Below, one piece after another: positions 11,259-20,337 of a stretch of DNA of 64,000 bases. The position numbers and the translations under genes are program-made. The stretch lies in assembly GCA_913775725.1 (NCBI GenBank), contig CAJYNG010000021.1, positions 1-64,000 of the forward strand. Reading direction: 5' to 3'. A model generated the notes under the pieces. It saw only the letters and a program-made list of their open reading frames with translations. It was not told where the DNA came from and made no database searches. Within the stretch, counting starts at the first letter, position 1. Each line of letters starts with the position of its first letter. The DNA is from an uncultured Stenotrophomonas sp. (GTDB taxonomy: Bacteria > Pseudomonadota > Gammaproteobacteria > Xanthomonadales > Xanthomonadaceae).

Positions 11259-11915
11259 ATGGATTGGGTAAATATCGCTTTCTGGGTGTTCGCCATCGCG
11301 GCAACGGTTTCGGCCGGTGCGGTGATCAGCGTGCGCAACCCGGTTCACGCCGTGCTCTGCCTGGTGCTGACCTTCTTCTCCATCGCCTGCGTCTGGCTGC
11401 TGGTCGGCGCCGAGTTCCTCGGTGTGGCACTGGTGCTGGTGTATGTGGGCGCGGTGATGGTGCTGTTCCTGTTCGTGGTGATGATGCTGGACATCGACCC
11501 CACCAAGATGCGTGAGGGTTGGGTGCGCTACCTGCCGGTCGGCCTGATCGTTGCCGTGGCCATGCTGGTGCAGATGCTGATCCTGATCGGCGTGAAGGGC
11601 AGGGCGGTTACCCCGTTCCCGGCCGACAACGCCGCCGCGCTCGCCGCCGACAGCTCCAACGTCACCTGGCTGGCCCGCACGCTGTTCACCGAATACCTGC
11701 TGCCGTTCGAGTTTGCTGCGGTCATCCTGACCGTGGCCGTGGTTGCCGCCGTGATGCTGACCCTGCGTCGCCGTACCGGCGTGAAGAGCCAGAACCCGGG
11801 CGAGCAGACCATGGTCAAGGCCGGCCAGCGTCTGCGCATGGTCAAGATGGGCGCCGAGGCACCGGTCGTGCACAGCAACAGCAAGCCGGCCGCCGGCGAG
11901 GAGACCCAGCCGTGA
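11259..11915 (+). CDS. nuoJ: NADH-quinone oxidoreductase subunit J
   Basis: Membrane subunit (ND6 homologue) of complex I. The 218 aa protein has five hydrophobic helices with the conserved [19 protein letters not shown] segment in helix 3, where the pi-bulge occurs in solved structures. The last 40 residues form a hydrophilic tail. Its stop overlaps the nuoK start (GTGA at 11912-11915). Confidence 0.96.
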   Translation: MDWVNIAFWVFAIAATVSAGAVISVRNPVHAVLCLVLTFFSIACVWLLVGAEFLGVALVLVYVGAVMVLFLFVVMMLDIDPTKMREGWVRYLPVGLIVAVAMLVQMLILIGVKGRAVTPFPADNAAALAADSSNVTWLARTLFTEYLLPFEFAAVILTVAVVAAVMLTLRRRTGVKSQNPGEQTMVKAGQRLRMVKMGAEAPVVHSNSKPAAGEETQP

Positions 11916-12217
11916 TTACCCTTGGCCACATGCTTGCGCTGGGCGCGGTGCTGTTCGCCATCAGCCTGGCCGGCATCTTCCTCAACCGGAAGAACGTCAT
12001 CGTCCTGCTGATGTCGATCGAGCTGATGCTGCTGTCGGTGAACGTCAATTTCGTCGCGTTCTCGCGTCAGCTGGGCGATCCGTCCGGCCAGCTGTTCGTG
12101 TTCTTCATCCTGACCGTCGCCGCCGCGGAAGCCGCCATCGGCCTGGCGATCCTGGTGACCCTGTTCCGTACCCGCCGCACGATCAATGTCGGCGAAGTCG
12201 ATTCGTTGAAGGGCTGA
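11912..12217 (+). CDS. nuoK: NADH-quinone oxidoreductase subunit K
   Basis: Small membrane subunit (ND4L homologue) of 101 aa with three transmembrane helices. The intramembrane glutamates of this family are present in [16 protein letters not shown] and [13 protein letters not shown]. The start is GTG at 11912, overlapping the nuoJ stop by 4 bases; this gives the exact usual length of the family. Confidence 0.96.
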   Translation: MITLGHMLALGAVLFAISLAGIFLNRKNVIVLLMSIELMLLSVNVNFVAFSRQLGDPSGQLFVFFILTVAAAEAAIGLAILVTLFRTRRTINVGEVDSLKG

Positions 12218-12224
12218 TCCACAG

Positions 12225-14399
12225 ATGGAAATCACTCTCTCCAAGAGTCTGTTGATCGCAGTGGTGCTTGCACCGCTGTTCGGCAGCATCATCGCCGGCC
12301 TGTTCGGTCGCCAGGTCAAGCGCTTCGGCGCGCAGACCATCACCATCCTCGGCGTTGCGGTTGCCTGCGGCCTGTCGATGTACACGCTCTACCAGCTGCT
12401 CTGGGGCGGCGCGCAGCCGTTCAACCAGAACATCTACACGTTCTTCGAAGTCGGCCAGTACTCGGCCCACGTCGGCTTCATGGTCGACAAGCTGACCGCG
12501 ATGATGATGGTGGTGGTGACCTTCGTGTCGCTGCTGGTCCACATCTACACGATCGGCTACATGCAGGACGATCCGGGCTACCAGCGGTTCTTCAGCTACA
12601 TCTCGCTGTTCACCTTCTCGATGCTCACCCTGGTGATGAGCAACAACTTCCTGCAGCTGTTCTTCGGCTGGGAAGCGGTGGGCCTGGTCTCGTACCTGCT
12701 GATCGGCTTCTGGTTCAAGCGTCCGACCGCGATCTTCGCCAACATGAAGGCGTTCCTGGTCAACCGCGTCGGTGACTTCGGCTTCCTGCTGGGCATCGCC
12801 GGCGTGCTGTGGGTGTTCGGCACCCTGGACTACTCGCAGGTGTTCTCGCAGGCCGGCATGCTGGCTGATCCGCGTGCCCAGTTGCAGATCTGGGACGGCA
12901 CGATCCTGGGCATGCAGCTGCTGAACGAGCCGGTGATCTGGTCGATCGCCACCGTCATCTGCATCTGCCTGTTCATCGGTGCCATGGGCAAGTCGGCCCA
13001 GGTTCCGCTGCACGTGTGGCTGCCGGATTCGATGGAAGGCCCGACCCCGATCTCGGCGCTGATCCACGCCGCGACGATGGTGACCGCCGGTATCTTCATG
13101 GTCACCCGCATGTCGCCGCTGTTCGAGCTGTCGCAGACCGCGCTGAACTTCATCCTGTTCATCGGTGCCACCACCGCGTTCTTCACCGGCCTGATCGGCA
13201 TCGTGCAGAACGACATCAAGCGCGTTGTTGCGTACTCCACGCTGTCGCAGCTGGGCTACATGACGGTTGCGCTGGGCGTGTCGGCCTATTCGGCGGCCGT
13301 GTTCCACCTGATGACCCACGCTTTCTTCAAGGCGCTGCTGTTCCTGGGTGCCGGCTCGGTCATCATCGCGATGCACCACGAGCAGGACATGCGAAAGATG
13401 GGCGGCCTGCGCAAGTACATGCCGATCACCTTCGTCACCATGTGGATCGGTACCCTGGCCCTGGTCGGTACGCCGTTCTTCTCCGGCTTCTACTCGAAGG
13501 ACACCATCATCGAGGCCGCCGAGATCCACGCGCACATGCAGAACAGCTGGGTGGCCACCTATGGCTACTGGGCCGTGCTGGGTGGCGTGCTGGTGACCAG
13601 CTTCTACAGCTTCCGTCTGCTGTTCCTGACCTTCCACGGCAAGGAGCGCTTCCGCGACGCGCATGATGATCACGGCCATGGCCATGACGATCACCACGCC
13701 GCTGACGCCCACCATGCTGATGCCCACCACGGCGATGCCCATGACGACCACGGCCATGGCCACGGTCCGCATGAGCCGCATGAAACCCCGTGGGTGGTGA
13801 CCCTGCCGCTGATCCTGCTGGCCATCCCGTCGATCGCCATCGGTTTCTTCAGCATCGGTCCGATGCTGCACGGCACCGACTGGGCCGGCCACCATGCACA
13901 CGACGCCATCAAGGGCCAGGTCAACACGTTCTTCACCGGTATCGTCGATTTCTACGATCCGGCCAAGAACACCGTTGCCTTCCTGGGCGAAGAGTTCCAC
14001 GGGCCGGTGGCGTTCGCGCTGCACGGCATGATGCTGCCGCCGTTCTGGCTGACCCTGGCGGGCTTCCTGCTGGCTGCGCTGTTCTACCTGTGGAAGCCGG
14101 ACCTGTCGGGCAAGGCGCGCAAGACCTTCGCTCCGCTGGTGTCGGTGCTGGAAAACAAGTACGGCTTCGACAAGCTGTGGATCGATGGCTTTGCCGGTGG
14201 CAGCGTCAAGCTGGGCAAGGTCGCACGCTGGATCGACAGCAACATCGTCGACGGCGTGGTCAATCTTTCGGCACGTGTTGTGGACGTCGCAGCCGGCGTG
14301 CTGCGTCGTACCCAATCCGGTTTCCTCTATCACTACGCCTTCGCGATGATCATCGGCCTGATTGCCCTTCTGGGCGTGCTGATGCATTACCTGCGTTGA
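12225..14399 (+). CDS. nuoL: NADH-quinone oxidoreductase subunit L, with a His-rich loop
   Basis: Largest antiporter-like proton-pumping subunit (ND5 homologue), 724 aa, with the long lateral helix expected at the C-terminus. Conserved features include FFGWEAVGLVSYLLIGFW and the lysine-bearing helix AMGKSAQVPLHVWLPDSMEG, followed by PTPISALIHAATMVTAG. Residues about 478-521 form a loop after LTFHGKERFR that is extremely rich in His and Asp, a variable position in the family (E. coli has no comparable stretch). It begins 7 bases after nuoK. Confidence 0.97.
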   Translation: MEITLSKSLLIAVVLAPLFGSIIAGLFGRQVKRFGAQTITILGVAVACGLSMYTLYQLLWGGAQPFNQNIYTFFEVGQYSAHVGFMVDKLTAMMMVVVTFVSLLVHIYTIGYMQDDPGYQRFFSYISLFTFSMLTLVMSNNFLQLFFGWEAVGLVSYLLIGFWFKRPTAIFANMKAFLVNRVGDFGFLLGIAGVLWVFGTLDYSQVFSQAGMLADPRAQLQIWDGTILGMQLLNEPVIWSIATVICICLFIGAMGKSAQVPLHVWLPDSMEGPTPISALIHAATMVTAGIFMVTRMSPLFELSQTALNFILFIGATTAFFTGLIGIVQNDIKRVVAYSTLSQLGYMTVALGVSAYSAAVFHLMTHAFFKALLFLGAGSVIIAMHHEQDMRKMGGLRKYMPITFVTMWIGTLALVGTPFFSGFYSKDTIIEAAEIHAHMQNSWVATYGYWAVLGGVLVTSFYSFRLLFLTFHGKERFRDAHDDHGHGHDDHHAADAHHADAHHGDAHDDHGHGHGPHEPHETPWVVTLPLILLAIPSIAIGFFSIGPMLHGTDWAGHHAHDAIKGQVNTFFTGIVDFYDPAKNTVAFLGEEFHGPVAFALHGMMLPPFWLTLAGFLLAALFYLWKPDLSGKARKTFAPLVSVLENKYGFDKLWIDGFAGGSVKLGKVARWIDSNIVDGVVNLSARVVDVAAGVLRRTQSGFLYHYAFAMIIGLIALLGVLMHYLR

Positions 14400-14422
14400 T
14401 GACCTGTACGGAATAAGAAGAC

Positions 14423-15931
14423 GTGTCGAACTGGCCTCTACTCAGTGTCCTCATCTGGCTGCCGATCATCGGTGGCGCCCTGATCCTTGCGATCCGTGAT
14501 GCACAGACCGCCCGTTGGGCGTCGCTGGGCGTAGCGGTGCTGACGTTCGTGGCGAGCCTCTCGCTGCTGAGCGGCTACAACGCGGGCATCGACGGTCTGC
14601 AGTTCGTCGAGACCCATGCCTGGATCCCGGCGTACAAGATCGGCTACAACCTGGGCGTGGACGGCATCGCCGTGGCGCTGATCCTGCTGACCACCCTGGT
14701 CAGCGTGCTTGCCCTGATCGGTGCCTGGAGCGCCATCGACAAGCGCGTCAACCAGTACGTGGCCGCCTTCCTGATCCTGGAAGGCGTCACGGTCGGTATC
14801 TTCTCGGCCACGGACGCGATGCTGTTCTACGTGTTCTTCGAGGCGATGCTGATCCCGATGTTCCTGATCATCGGTGTCTGGGGTGGCCCGCGCCGCATCT
14901 ACGCCGCGCTGAAGTTCTTCCTGTACACCTTCCTCGGCTCGGTGCTGATGCTGGTGGCACTGATCTACCTGTACATGAAGGGCGGCAGCTTCCAGCTGGC
15001 CGACCTGTACGCGCTGCCGCTGTCGGCCAAGGAACAGACCTGGATCTTCTTCGCGTTCCTGATCGCCTTCGCGGTCAAGGTGCCGATGTTCCCGGTCCAC
15101 ACCTGGCTGCCGGACGCCCACGTGGAGGCGCCGACCGCCGGTTCGGTGATCCTGGCCGCCATCGCCCTGAAGATCGGTGGCTACGGCTTCCTGCGCTTCA
15201 ACCTGCCGATCGTCCCGGACGCGTCGCAGGAATGGGCCTGGCTGGTGATCGCGCTGTCGCTGATCGCCGTGATCTACGTTGGCCTGGTCGCCCTGGTGCA
15301 GGACGACATGAAGAAGCTGATCGCCTATTCGTCGATCGCGCACATGGGCTTTGTCACCCTGGGCACCTTCATCGCCCTGTGGCTGGTGCGTGAAGCCGGC
15401 AACGCCGATGCGGCCCGCCTGGGCCTGCAGGGCGCGATGGTGCAGATGATTTCGCACGGCTTCGTGTCTGGCGCGATGTTCTCCAGCGTGGGCGTGCTGT
15501 ACGACCGCATGCACAGCCGCCGCATCGCCGATTACGGCGGCGTGGTCAACGTGATGCCCTGGTTCGCGACCTTCGCCATGCTGTTCTTCATGGCCAACGC
15601 AGGCCTGCCGGGTACCAGCGGTTTCGTCGGCGAGTTCATGGTCATCCTCGCGGCCTTCCAGCGTAATCCGTGGATCGCGCTGGGCGCGGCCACCACCCTG
15701 ATCATCGGCGCCGCCTACACCCTCTGGCTGTACAAGCGCATCTTCTTCGGTGAAGTGGCCAACAGCCACGTTGCCGAACTGAAGGACATCAACGGCCGCG
15801 AATGGCTGGTGCTGGGCGTGTTCGCCATCGGCGTGCTGGCCCTGGGCATCTACCCGAAGCCGCTGACCGACCTGATGGAGCCCTCGATCGCGAAGCTGGC
15901 GATGCAGATCGCATCCAGCAAGCTGCTGTAA
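14423..15931 (+). CDS. nuoM: NADH-quinone oxidoreductase subunit M
   Basis: Antiporter-like proton-pumping subunit (ND4 homologue), 502 aa, with about 14 transmembrane helices. It contains FYVFFEAMLIPMFLIIGVWG with the key glutamate of helix 5, and FAVKVPMFPVHTWLPDAHVE with the proton-channel lysine. The start codon is GTG at 14423, giving MSNWPLLSVLIWLP. It lies 23 bases after nuoL and 12 before nuoN. Confidence 0.97.
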   Translation: MSNWPLLSVLIWLPIIGGALILAIRDAQTARWASLGVAVLTFVASLSLLSGYNAGIDGLQFVETHAWIPAYKIGYNLGVDGIAVALILLTTLVSVLALIGAWSAIDKRVNQYVAAFLILEGVTVGIFSATDAMLFYVFFEAMLIPMFLIIGVWGGPRRIYAALKFFLYTFLGSVLMLVALIYLYMKGGSFQLADLYALPLSAKEQTWIFFAFLIAFAVKVPMFPVHTWLPDAHVEAPTAGSVILAAIALKIGGYGFLRFNLPIVPDASQEWAWLVIALSLIAVIYVGLVALVQDDMKKLIAYSSIAHMGFVTLGTFIALWLVREAGNADAARLGLQGAMVQMISHGFVSGAMFSSVGVLYDRMHSRRIADYGGVVNVMPWFATFAMLFFMANAGLPGTSGFVGEFMVILAAFQRNPWIALGAATTLIIGAAYTLWLYKRIFFGEVANSHVAELKDINGREWLVLGVFAIGVLALGIYPKPLTDLMEPSIAKLAMQIASSKLL

Positions 15932-15943
15932 TTCCAGGATTTG

Positions 15944-17407
15944 ATGATGACCACCTCGCCGCTGCTGCCATTGACCGCCGCTGACCTGCCACCGCTCGCT
16001 CCCGAGCTGGTGCTGATCGGCAGCGCCTTCGCCCTGATGATCCTCGACCTGTTCGTCAGCAACCGGAACAAGATCGTCACCCACCTGTTCTCGCTCGCTG
16101 CGCTGGCCGTGGTGCTGTTCATGCTGGCCACCGGCGTGGGCGGGCAGGGGGAGGTCTTCCATGGCATGTTCGTGCGCGATACCGCCGCGGACGTAATGAA
16201 GACCGGGATCGTGCTGCTCAGCGGCCTGACCCTGGTCTACGGCTGGCGTTACCTGCGTGACCGCAACCTGTTCCAGGGCGAGATCCCGGTGCTGATCCTG
16301 TTCGGCACCGCCGGCATGATGATCCTGGTCTCGGCCGGCAGCCTGCTGATGGTCTACCTGGGCCTGGAACTGCTGGCGCTGTGCTCCTACGCGCTGGTTG
16401 CCAGCAACCGTGAGAACGGCCTGGCCTCGGAAGCGGCGATGAAGTACATCGTGCTGGGTTCGCTGGCCTCGGGCCTGCTGCTGTACGGCATGTCGCTGAT
16501 CTACGGCGCTACCGGCAGCCTGCACCTGGACGTGATCCGTGAAGCCATCCCGCACTCGGAAGAGCGCGTGCTGCTGATCACCGGTGCGGTGTTCATGATC
16601 GCTGGTGTCGCCTTCAAGCTGGGTGCCGCGCCGTTCCACATGTGGCTGCCGGACGTGTACCAGGGTGCCCCGGCACCGATCGCTCTGTTCATCAGCTCGG
16701 CGCCGAAGCTGGCCGCGTTCGGCATGGCCTACCGCCTGCTGGAAATGGGCGTGGGCCCGCTGTCGACCGAACTGCAGCTGCTGATTGCCGGCCTGGCCGC
16801 GGTCTCGCTGGTCATCGGCAACCTGATGGCCATCGCGCAGAGCAACCTCAAGCGCATGCTGGCGTTCTCCACCGTCTCGCACATCGGCTTCCTGCTGATG
16901 GGTATCGCCGGTGGCGGTTCACAGGGCTATGCGGCCGCGCTGTTCTACGCACTGGCCTACGCCATCATGTCCACCGCCGCCTTCGGCGCGATCATCGCGC
17001 TGTCGCGTGCCGGTTTCGAAGCCGAGAACATCGAAGACTTCAAGGGCCTGAATGCCCGCAACCCGTGGATGGCCGGCCTGGTGCTGTGCATCATGGCGTC
17101 GCTGGCCGGCATCCCGCCGTTCCTGGGCTTCTGGACCAAGCTGGCGGTGCTGGGCGCGGCCGTCAACGGCGGCCTGCTGTGGCTGGCCATCCTGGGCGTG
17201 CTGTGTGCCGTGGTCGGCTGCTTCTACTACCTGCGCGTCATCAAGGTCATGTACTTCGATGAGCCGGTGGGCGAGGCCATGCCGCGCAGCAACGACCGTG
17301 TGCTGGGCCTGGTGCTGGGCGTGAACGCGCTGGCGCTGCTGGCGCTGGGCCTGGCCTGGAACCCGATCATGGTCTGGTGCCAGAAGGCATTTGCGCACAT
17401 TGCATAA
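15944..17407 (+). CDS. nuoN: NADH-quinone oxidoreductase subunit N
   Basis: Antiporter-like proton-pumping subunit (ND2 homologue), last gene of the nuo operon, 487 aa. The conserved core includes MVYLGLELLALCSYALVA and GVAFKLGAAPFHMWLPDVYQ. Three consecutive possible starts exist (TTG 15941, ATG 15944, ATG 15947); AGGA at 15936-15939 would suit the ATG at 15947 best, so the true start may be one codon later than given. A strong tRNA promoter follows the stop within 4 bases. Confidence 0.95.
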   Translation: MMTTSPLLPLTAADLPPLAPELVLIGSAFALMILDLFVSNRNKIVTHLFSLAALAVVLFMLATGVGGQGEVFHGMFVRDTAADVMKTGIVLLSGLTLVYGWRYLRDRNLFQGEIPVLILFGTAGMMILVSAGSLLMVYLGLELLALCSYALVASNRENGLASEAAMKYIVLGSLASGLLLYGMSLIYGATGSLHLDVIREAIPHSEERVLLITGAVFMIAGVAFKLGAAPFHMWLPDVYQGAPAPIALFISSAPKLAAFGMAYRLLEMGVGPLSTELQLLIAGLAAVSLVIGNLMAIAQSNLKRMLAFSTVSHIGFLLMGIAGGGSQGYAAALFYALAYAIMSTAAFGAIIALSRAGFEAENIEDFKGLNARNPWMAGLVLCIMASLAGIPPFLGFWTKLAVLGAAVNGGLLWLAILGVLCAVVGCFYYLRVIKVMYFDEPVGEAMPRSNDRVLGLVLGVNALALLALGLAWNPIMVWCQKAFAHIA

Positions 17408-17410
17408 AAG

Positions 17411-17441
17411 TTGACACAAAGCTGCGCGATTCGTGTAATAT
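17411..17441 (+). promoter_or_regulatory. Promoter of the initiator tRNA genes
   Basis: A perfect -35 hexamer TTGACA at 17411-17416 is followed by TGTAATAT at 17434-17441. Read as TGTAAT the spacer is 17 bases, read as TAATAT it is 19. It lies about 95 bases before the first tRNA-fMet and immediately after nuoN, so the tRNA/rimP cluster is probably transcribed independently of nuo. Confidence 0.8.
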
Positions 17442-17534
17442 GCGCAGCCTGAGTTGTCACTGCAGCGGTTCAGCCAGAACATCGTTGCGGTAGCCCTCCT
17501 CGAAAGAGCAGGGCAGCAGTTCAAACACTTCCGG

Positions 17535-17611
17535 TGCGGGGTGGAGCAGTCTGGCAGCTCGTCGGGCTCATAACCCGAAGGTCGCAGGTTCAAATCCTGC
17601 CCCCGCTACCA
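17535..17611 (+). tRNA. Initiator tRNA-fMet (CAT), copy 1
   Basis: 77 bases with encoded CCA. The anticodon is CAT, with the three consecutive G:C pairs (GGG/CCC) in the anticodon stem that mark initiator tRNA. Position 1 is T opposite T72, an acceptor mismatch as required for formylation and initiation (E. coli uses C1:A72). It is identical to the copy at 17696-17772. In E. coli an initiator tRNA (metY) also precedes rimP-nusA. Confidence 0.95.
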
Positions 17612-17695
17612 ACACATCGAATCGGCGCCAACCAGTTCGATGAATGAGGAAAAGCTTGCAGGTTTTGAAGTTATGCCTCATAATTCCGCTTCTGA

Positions 17696-17772
17696 TGCGG
17701 GGTGGAGCAGTCTGGCAGCTCGTCGGGCTCATAACCCGAAGGTCGCAGGTTCAAATCCTGCCCCCGCTACCA
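17696..17772 (+). tRNA. Initiator tRNA-fMet (CAT), copy 2
   Basis: A second, base-identical copy of the initiator tRNA, 84 bases after the first. No separate promoter is obvious in the spacer, so both copies are probably processed from one transcript. It is followed by a strong intrinsic terminator at 17784-17819. Confidence 0.95.
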
Positions 17773-17783
17773 AGTAAAGAGAT

Positions 17784-17819
17784 CGCCTTCGAAGTCCTGC
17801 TTCGAGGGCGTTTTTCTTT
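17784..17819 (+). terminator. Intrinsic terminator after tRNA-fMet
   Basis: An 11-bp stem (CGCCTTCGAAG at 17784-17794 with CTTCGAGGGCG at 17800-17810) with a TCCTG loop and a T-rich tail (TTTTTCTTT). It probably ends most tRNA transcripts before rimP, with some read-through possible. Confidence 0.8.
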
Positions 17820-17846
17820 GGGGTCTGCGTCGTTTCTGCGTGATCA

Positions 17847-17885
17847 GGGTCAGATCCCTTTTCCACGGGAAAAGGGATCTGACCC
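17847..17885. repeat. GGGTC-type long hairpin repeat, copy 1
   Basis: A perfect 18-bp inverted repeat (17847-17864 and 17868-17885) with a 3-base ACG loop. The arm reads GGGTCAGATCCCTTTTCC. Related hairpins occur at 52375-52415 and 52456-52496, so this is a dispersed repeat family rather than a gene-specific signal. No T-run follows, so it is not a typical terminator. Confidence 0.8.
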
Positions 17886-18048
17886 CGGGTCCGCACCTTG
17901 CACCAGCGCGGTGCAGTCGCTATCATCAGCGGCCTAGCAATACCCCTGAAGGCGGCCTCCCAGCGGGAGTCCGGACCCGGAAGGAGGGCCGCAACCGGCA
18001 GGCACTGCAGGTTGCAACCGGAATCCAGTCACCGGAGTCTTTCCGGAA

Positions 18049-18076
18049 AAGGGGCCCAGCGGGCCCTTTGTCGTTT
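18049..18076 (+). promoter_or_regulatory. Hairpin in the rimP leader
   Basis: A 9-bp stem (AAGGGGCCC at 18049-18057 paired with GGGCCCTTT at 18061-18069, one G-U pair) with an AGC loop, followed by GTCGTTT. It lies about 63 bases before the rimP start. It could be a weak terminator or attenuator at the head of the rimP-nusA-infB operon; the T-run is too interrupted for a firm call. Confidence 0.4.
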
Positions 18077-18095
18077 CCGGGGCGTCATGTTTCCA

Positions 18096-18113
18096 TGCCG
18101 GCCAAGGCCGGCA
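18096..18113. repeat. Short palindrome upstream of rimP
   Basis: TGCCGGCC-AA-GGCCGGCA, 8-bp arms with a 2-base loop, 25 bases before the rimP start. It resembles the palindromic core of the SMAG-like repeats in this window but lacks an adjacent GTAG. Confidence 0.55.
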
Positions 18114-18138
18114 CCCAACCAAGAGATCAAGGCAGGCT

Positions 18139-18729
18139 GTGAGCGACAAGGCAACCGACATCGCGAATCTGCTCGCCCCGACCGTTGTGTCGCTGGGCCT
18201 GGAGCTGCTGGGCGTTGAGTATCTGCCGGCCCCCGGCGGTGCGACCCTGCGCCTTTACATCGACGTGCCGCTGGCTGAACAGCCCGAGCGCATCATCAAT
18301 GTCGACGACTGCGAGCGGGTCAGCCGCGAAGTGTCGGCACAGATGGACGTCGAAGACCCGATCAGCGGCAACTACACGCTGGAAGTGTCTTCGCCGGGCG
18401 TCGATCGCCCGCTGTTCAACCTGGAGCAGTTCGGCCGTCACCTCGGCGAAATGGCCAAGGTCACGCTGAAGCTGCCGCAGGACAACCGTCGCCGCCTGCA
18501 GGGCCGCATCGAAGCCATCGACGAGACCGCAGGTGCCATCACCTTCATCGTCGACAAGGCCGAAGTGGTCGTGTCGGCCGACAACATCGACAAGGCACGG
18601 ATCATGCCCGACTGGGTGGCGCTGGGGCTGGCCCCGAGCAAGCCGACCGGTCCGGCACCGAAGCGTCCGAAGCCGAACACGAATTCTTCTTCCAACGAGC
18701 CGGCGGCAAAGAAGCCGCGCGCGGAGTGA
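18139..18729 (+). CDS. rimP: Ribosome maturation factor RimP
   Basis: Assembly factor for the 30S subunit. The 196 aa protein has the two-domain RimP pattern with [11 protein letters not shown] near residue 16, the [21 protein letters not shown] segment split by the family's usual SPGVDRPLF motif downstream, and a basic, Asn/Pro/Lys-rich tail. The start is GTG at 18139, with purine-rich GGCAGG just upstream. It is the first protein gene of the operon shared with nusA and infB, as in E. coli; nusA starts 4 bases after its stop. Confidence 0.94.
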   Translation: MSDKATDIANLLAPTVVSLGLELLGVEYLPAPGGATLRLYIDVPLAEQPERIINVDDCERVSREVSAQMDVEDPISGNYTLEVSSPGVDRPLFNLEQFGRHLGEMAKVTLKLPQDNRRRLQGRIEAIDETAGAITFIVDKAEVVVSADNIDKARIMPDWVALGLAPSKPTGPAPKRPKPNTNSSSNEPAAKKPRAE

Positions 18730-18733
18730 GCCA

Positions 18734-20245
18734 ATGAGCAAGGAACTGTTGCTGGTAGTCGACGCGGTCGCCAACGAGAAGGGCGTGCCGCGTGAAGTGA
18801 TCTTCGATGCCATCGAGGCCGCCCTGGCCTCGGCAGCGAAGAAGCGCTATCCCGACGAGGAAGTGCTGACCCGCGTGGTCATCGACCACAAGGATGGCAG
18901 CTACGAAACCTTCCGCCGCTGGGAAGTGGTGGCCGATGATGTGGTCATGGAATCGCCGGATCGCCAGATCCGCCTGATGGATGCCGTCGATGAAGCCGAA
19001 GGCGTGGACGTCGGCGACTACATCGAAGAGCAGATCGAAAACCCGGATTTCGGCCGCATTGCCGCCCAGGCTGCCAAGCAGGTCATCGTCCAGCGCGTGC
19101 GCGAAGCCGAGCGCCAGCAGGTCGTGGATGCGTGGAAGGATCGCGTCGGCGAGCTGATCACCGGTGTGGTCAAGCGCGCCGAGCGCGGCAACATCTATGT
19201 CGACCTCGGTGGCAACGCCGAAGGCTTCATCCCGAAGGACAAGGGCATTCCGCGCGACGTGCTGCGCGCCGGTGACCGCGTGCGCGGCTACCTGGCCGAA
19301 GTCCGTTCGGAACCGCGTGGCCCGCAGCTGTTCATCAGCCGCGCCGCCCCGGAATTCATGATCGAGCTGTTCAAGCTGGAAGTGCCGGAAGTCGGCCAGG
19401 GCCTGGTGGAAATCAAGGCCTGTGCCCGCGATCCGGGCGACCGCGCCAAGATCGCCGTGCTGGCCCACGACCAGCGCACCGATCCGATCGGTGCCTGCAT
19501 CGGCATGCGCGGTTCGCGCGTGCAGGCCGTGTCCAACGAGCTCAATGGCGAGCGCGTGGACATCGTGCTGTGGAACGACAACCCGGCCAACTTCGTCATC
19601 AACGCGATGGCGCCGGCTGAAGTGCAGTCGATCATCGTCGATGAAGACAAGCACTCGATGGACCTGGCCGTTGCCGAAGACCGCCTGGCCCAGGCAATCG
19701 GCAAGGGTGGCCAGAACGTGCGCCTGGCCAGCCGCCTGACCGGCTGGCAGCTCAACGTGATGACCCAGGACCAGGTCACCGCCAAGTCGGAGGCCGAGCA
19801 GGCTTCGGCCCGCCAGCTGTTCATGGACAAGCTGGAAGTGGACGAGGAAATTGCCGGCATCCTGGTCAGCGAAGGCTTCGGCACTGTCGAGGAAATCGCA
19901 TATGTCCCGGTCGGCGAACTGCTGGCCGTGGAAGGTTTCGACGAAGACATCGTCGAAGAGCTGCGCGCTCGTGCCCGCGATGCGCTGCTCAATGAGGCCC
20001 TGGCAGTCGAGGAAGGCCTTGAAGACGGTCAGCCGGCGCAGGACCTGCTGTCCCTGAAGGGCATGGATGAAGCCACCGCATATGCGCTGGCCGGCCACGG
20101 CGTGCGCACCAGTGAGGACCTGTCCGATCTGGCCGCCGACGAGGTCATGGACTTCGGCATCGAAGGGCTGGATCAGGCGCGCGCCGCTGCGCTGATCCTG
20201 GCCGCACGTGCCGAGGAGATCGCCCGACTGGAACGCGGCGAATGA
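18734..20245 (+). CDS. nusA: Transcription termination/antitermination protein NusA
   Basis: RNA polymerase-binding factor controlling pausing, termination and antitermination. The 503 aa protein has the N-terminal polymerase-binding domain (1-130), an S1 domain starting near residue 141, KH-type segments with GACIGMRGSRVQAVSNEL (about 252) and AQAIGKGGQNVRLASRL (about 319), and two C-terminal acidic repeats as in E. coli. The ATG at 18734 gives MSKELLLVVDAVANEKG, the standard N-terminus. Confidence 0.97.
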   Translation: MSKELLLVVDAVANEKGVPREVIFDAIEAALASAAKKRYPDEEVLTRVVIDHKDGSYETFRRWEVVADDVVMESPDRQIRLMDAVDEAEGVDVGDYIEEQIENPDFGRIAAQAAKQVIVQRVREAERQQVVDAWKDRVGELITGVVKRAERGNIYVDLGGNAEGFIPKDKGIPRDVLRAGDRVRGYLAEVRSEPRGPQLFISRAAPEFMIELFKLEVPEVGQGLVEIKACARDPGDRAKIAVLAHDQRTDPIGACIGMRGSRVQAVSNELNGERVDIVLWNDNPANFVINAMAPAEVQSIIVDEDKHSMDLAVAEDRLAQAIGKGGQNVRLASRLTGWQLNVMTQDQVTAKSEAEQASARQLFMDKLEVDEEIAGILVSEGFGTVEEIAYVPVGELLAVEGFDEDIVEELRARARDALLNEALAVEEGLEDGQPAQDLLSLKGMDEATAYALAGHGVRTSEDLSDLAADEVMDFGIEGLDQARAAALILAARAEEIARLERGE

Positions 20246-20337
20246 GCCGGCAATGAACAGGGCCCTGAGCCGCTCAGGGCGTAGAATCCGCGCCACCTCC
20301 AGATGCGGGGGGGCGCCCACAAGATCATAGGATCCGA

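Noticed and set aside
9399-11873. 824-codon open frame opposite nuoG-nuoJ
   Set aside because: Its His/Asp/Gln-rich translation is the antisense of membrane-protein codons; the nuo genes on the other strand are unmistakable.
17644-17937. Open frame running through the second tRNA-fMet gene
   Set aside because: It crosses a tRNA, a terminator and a repeat hairpin and shows no protein-like composition.
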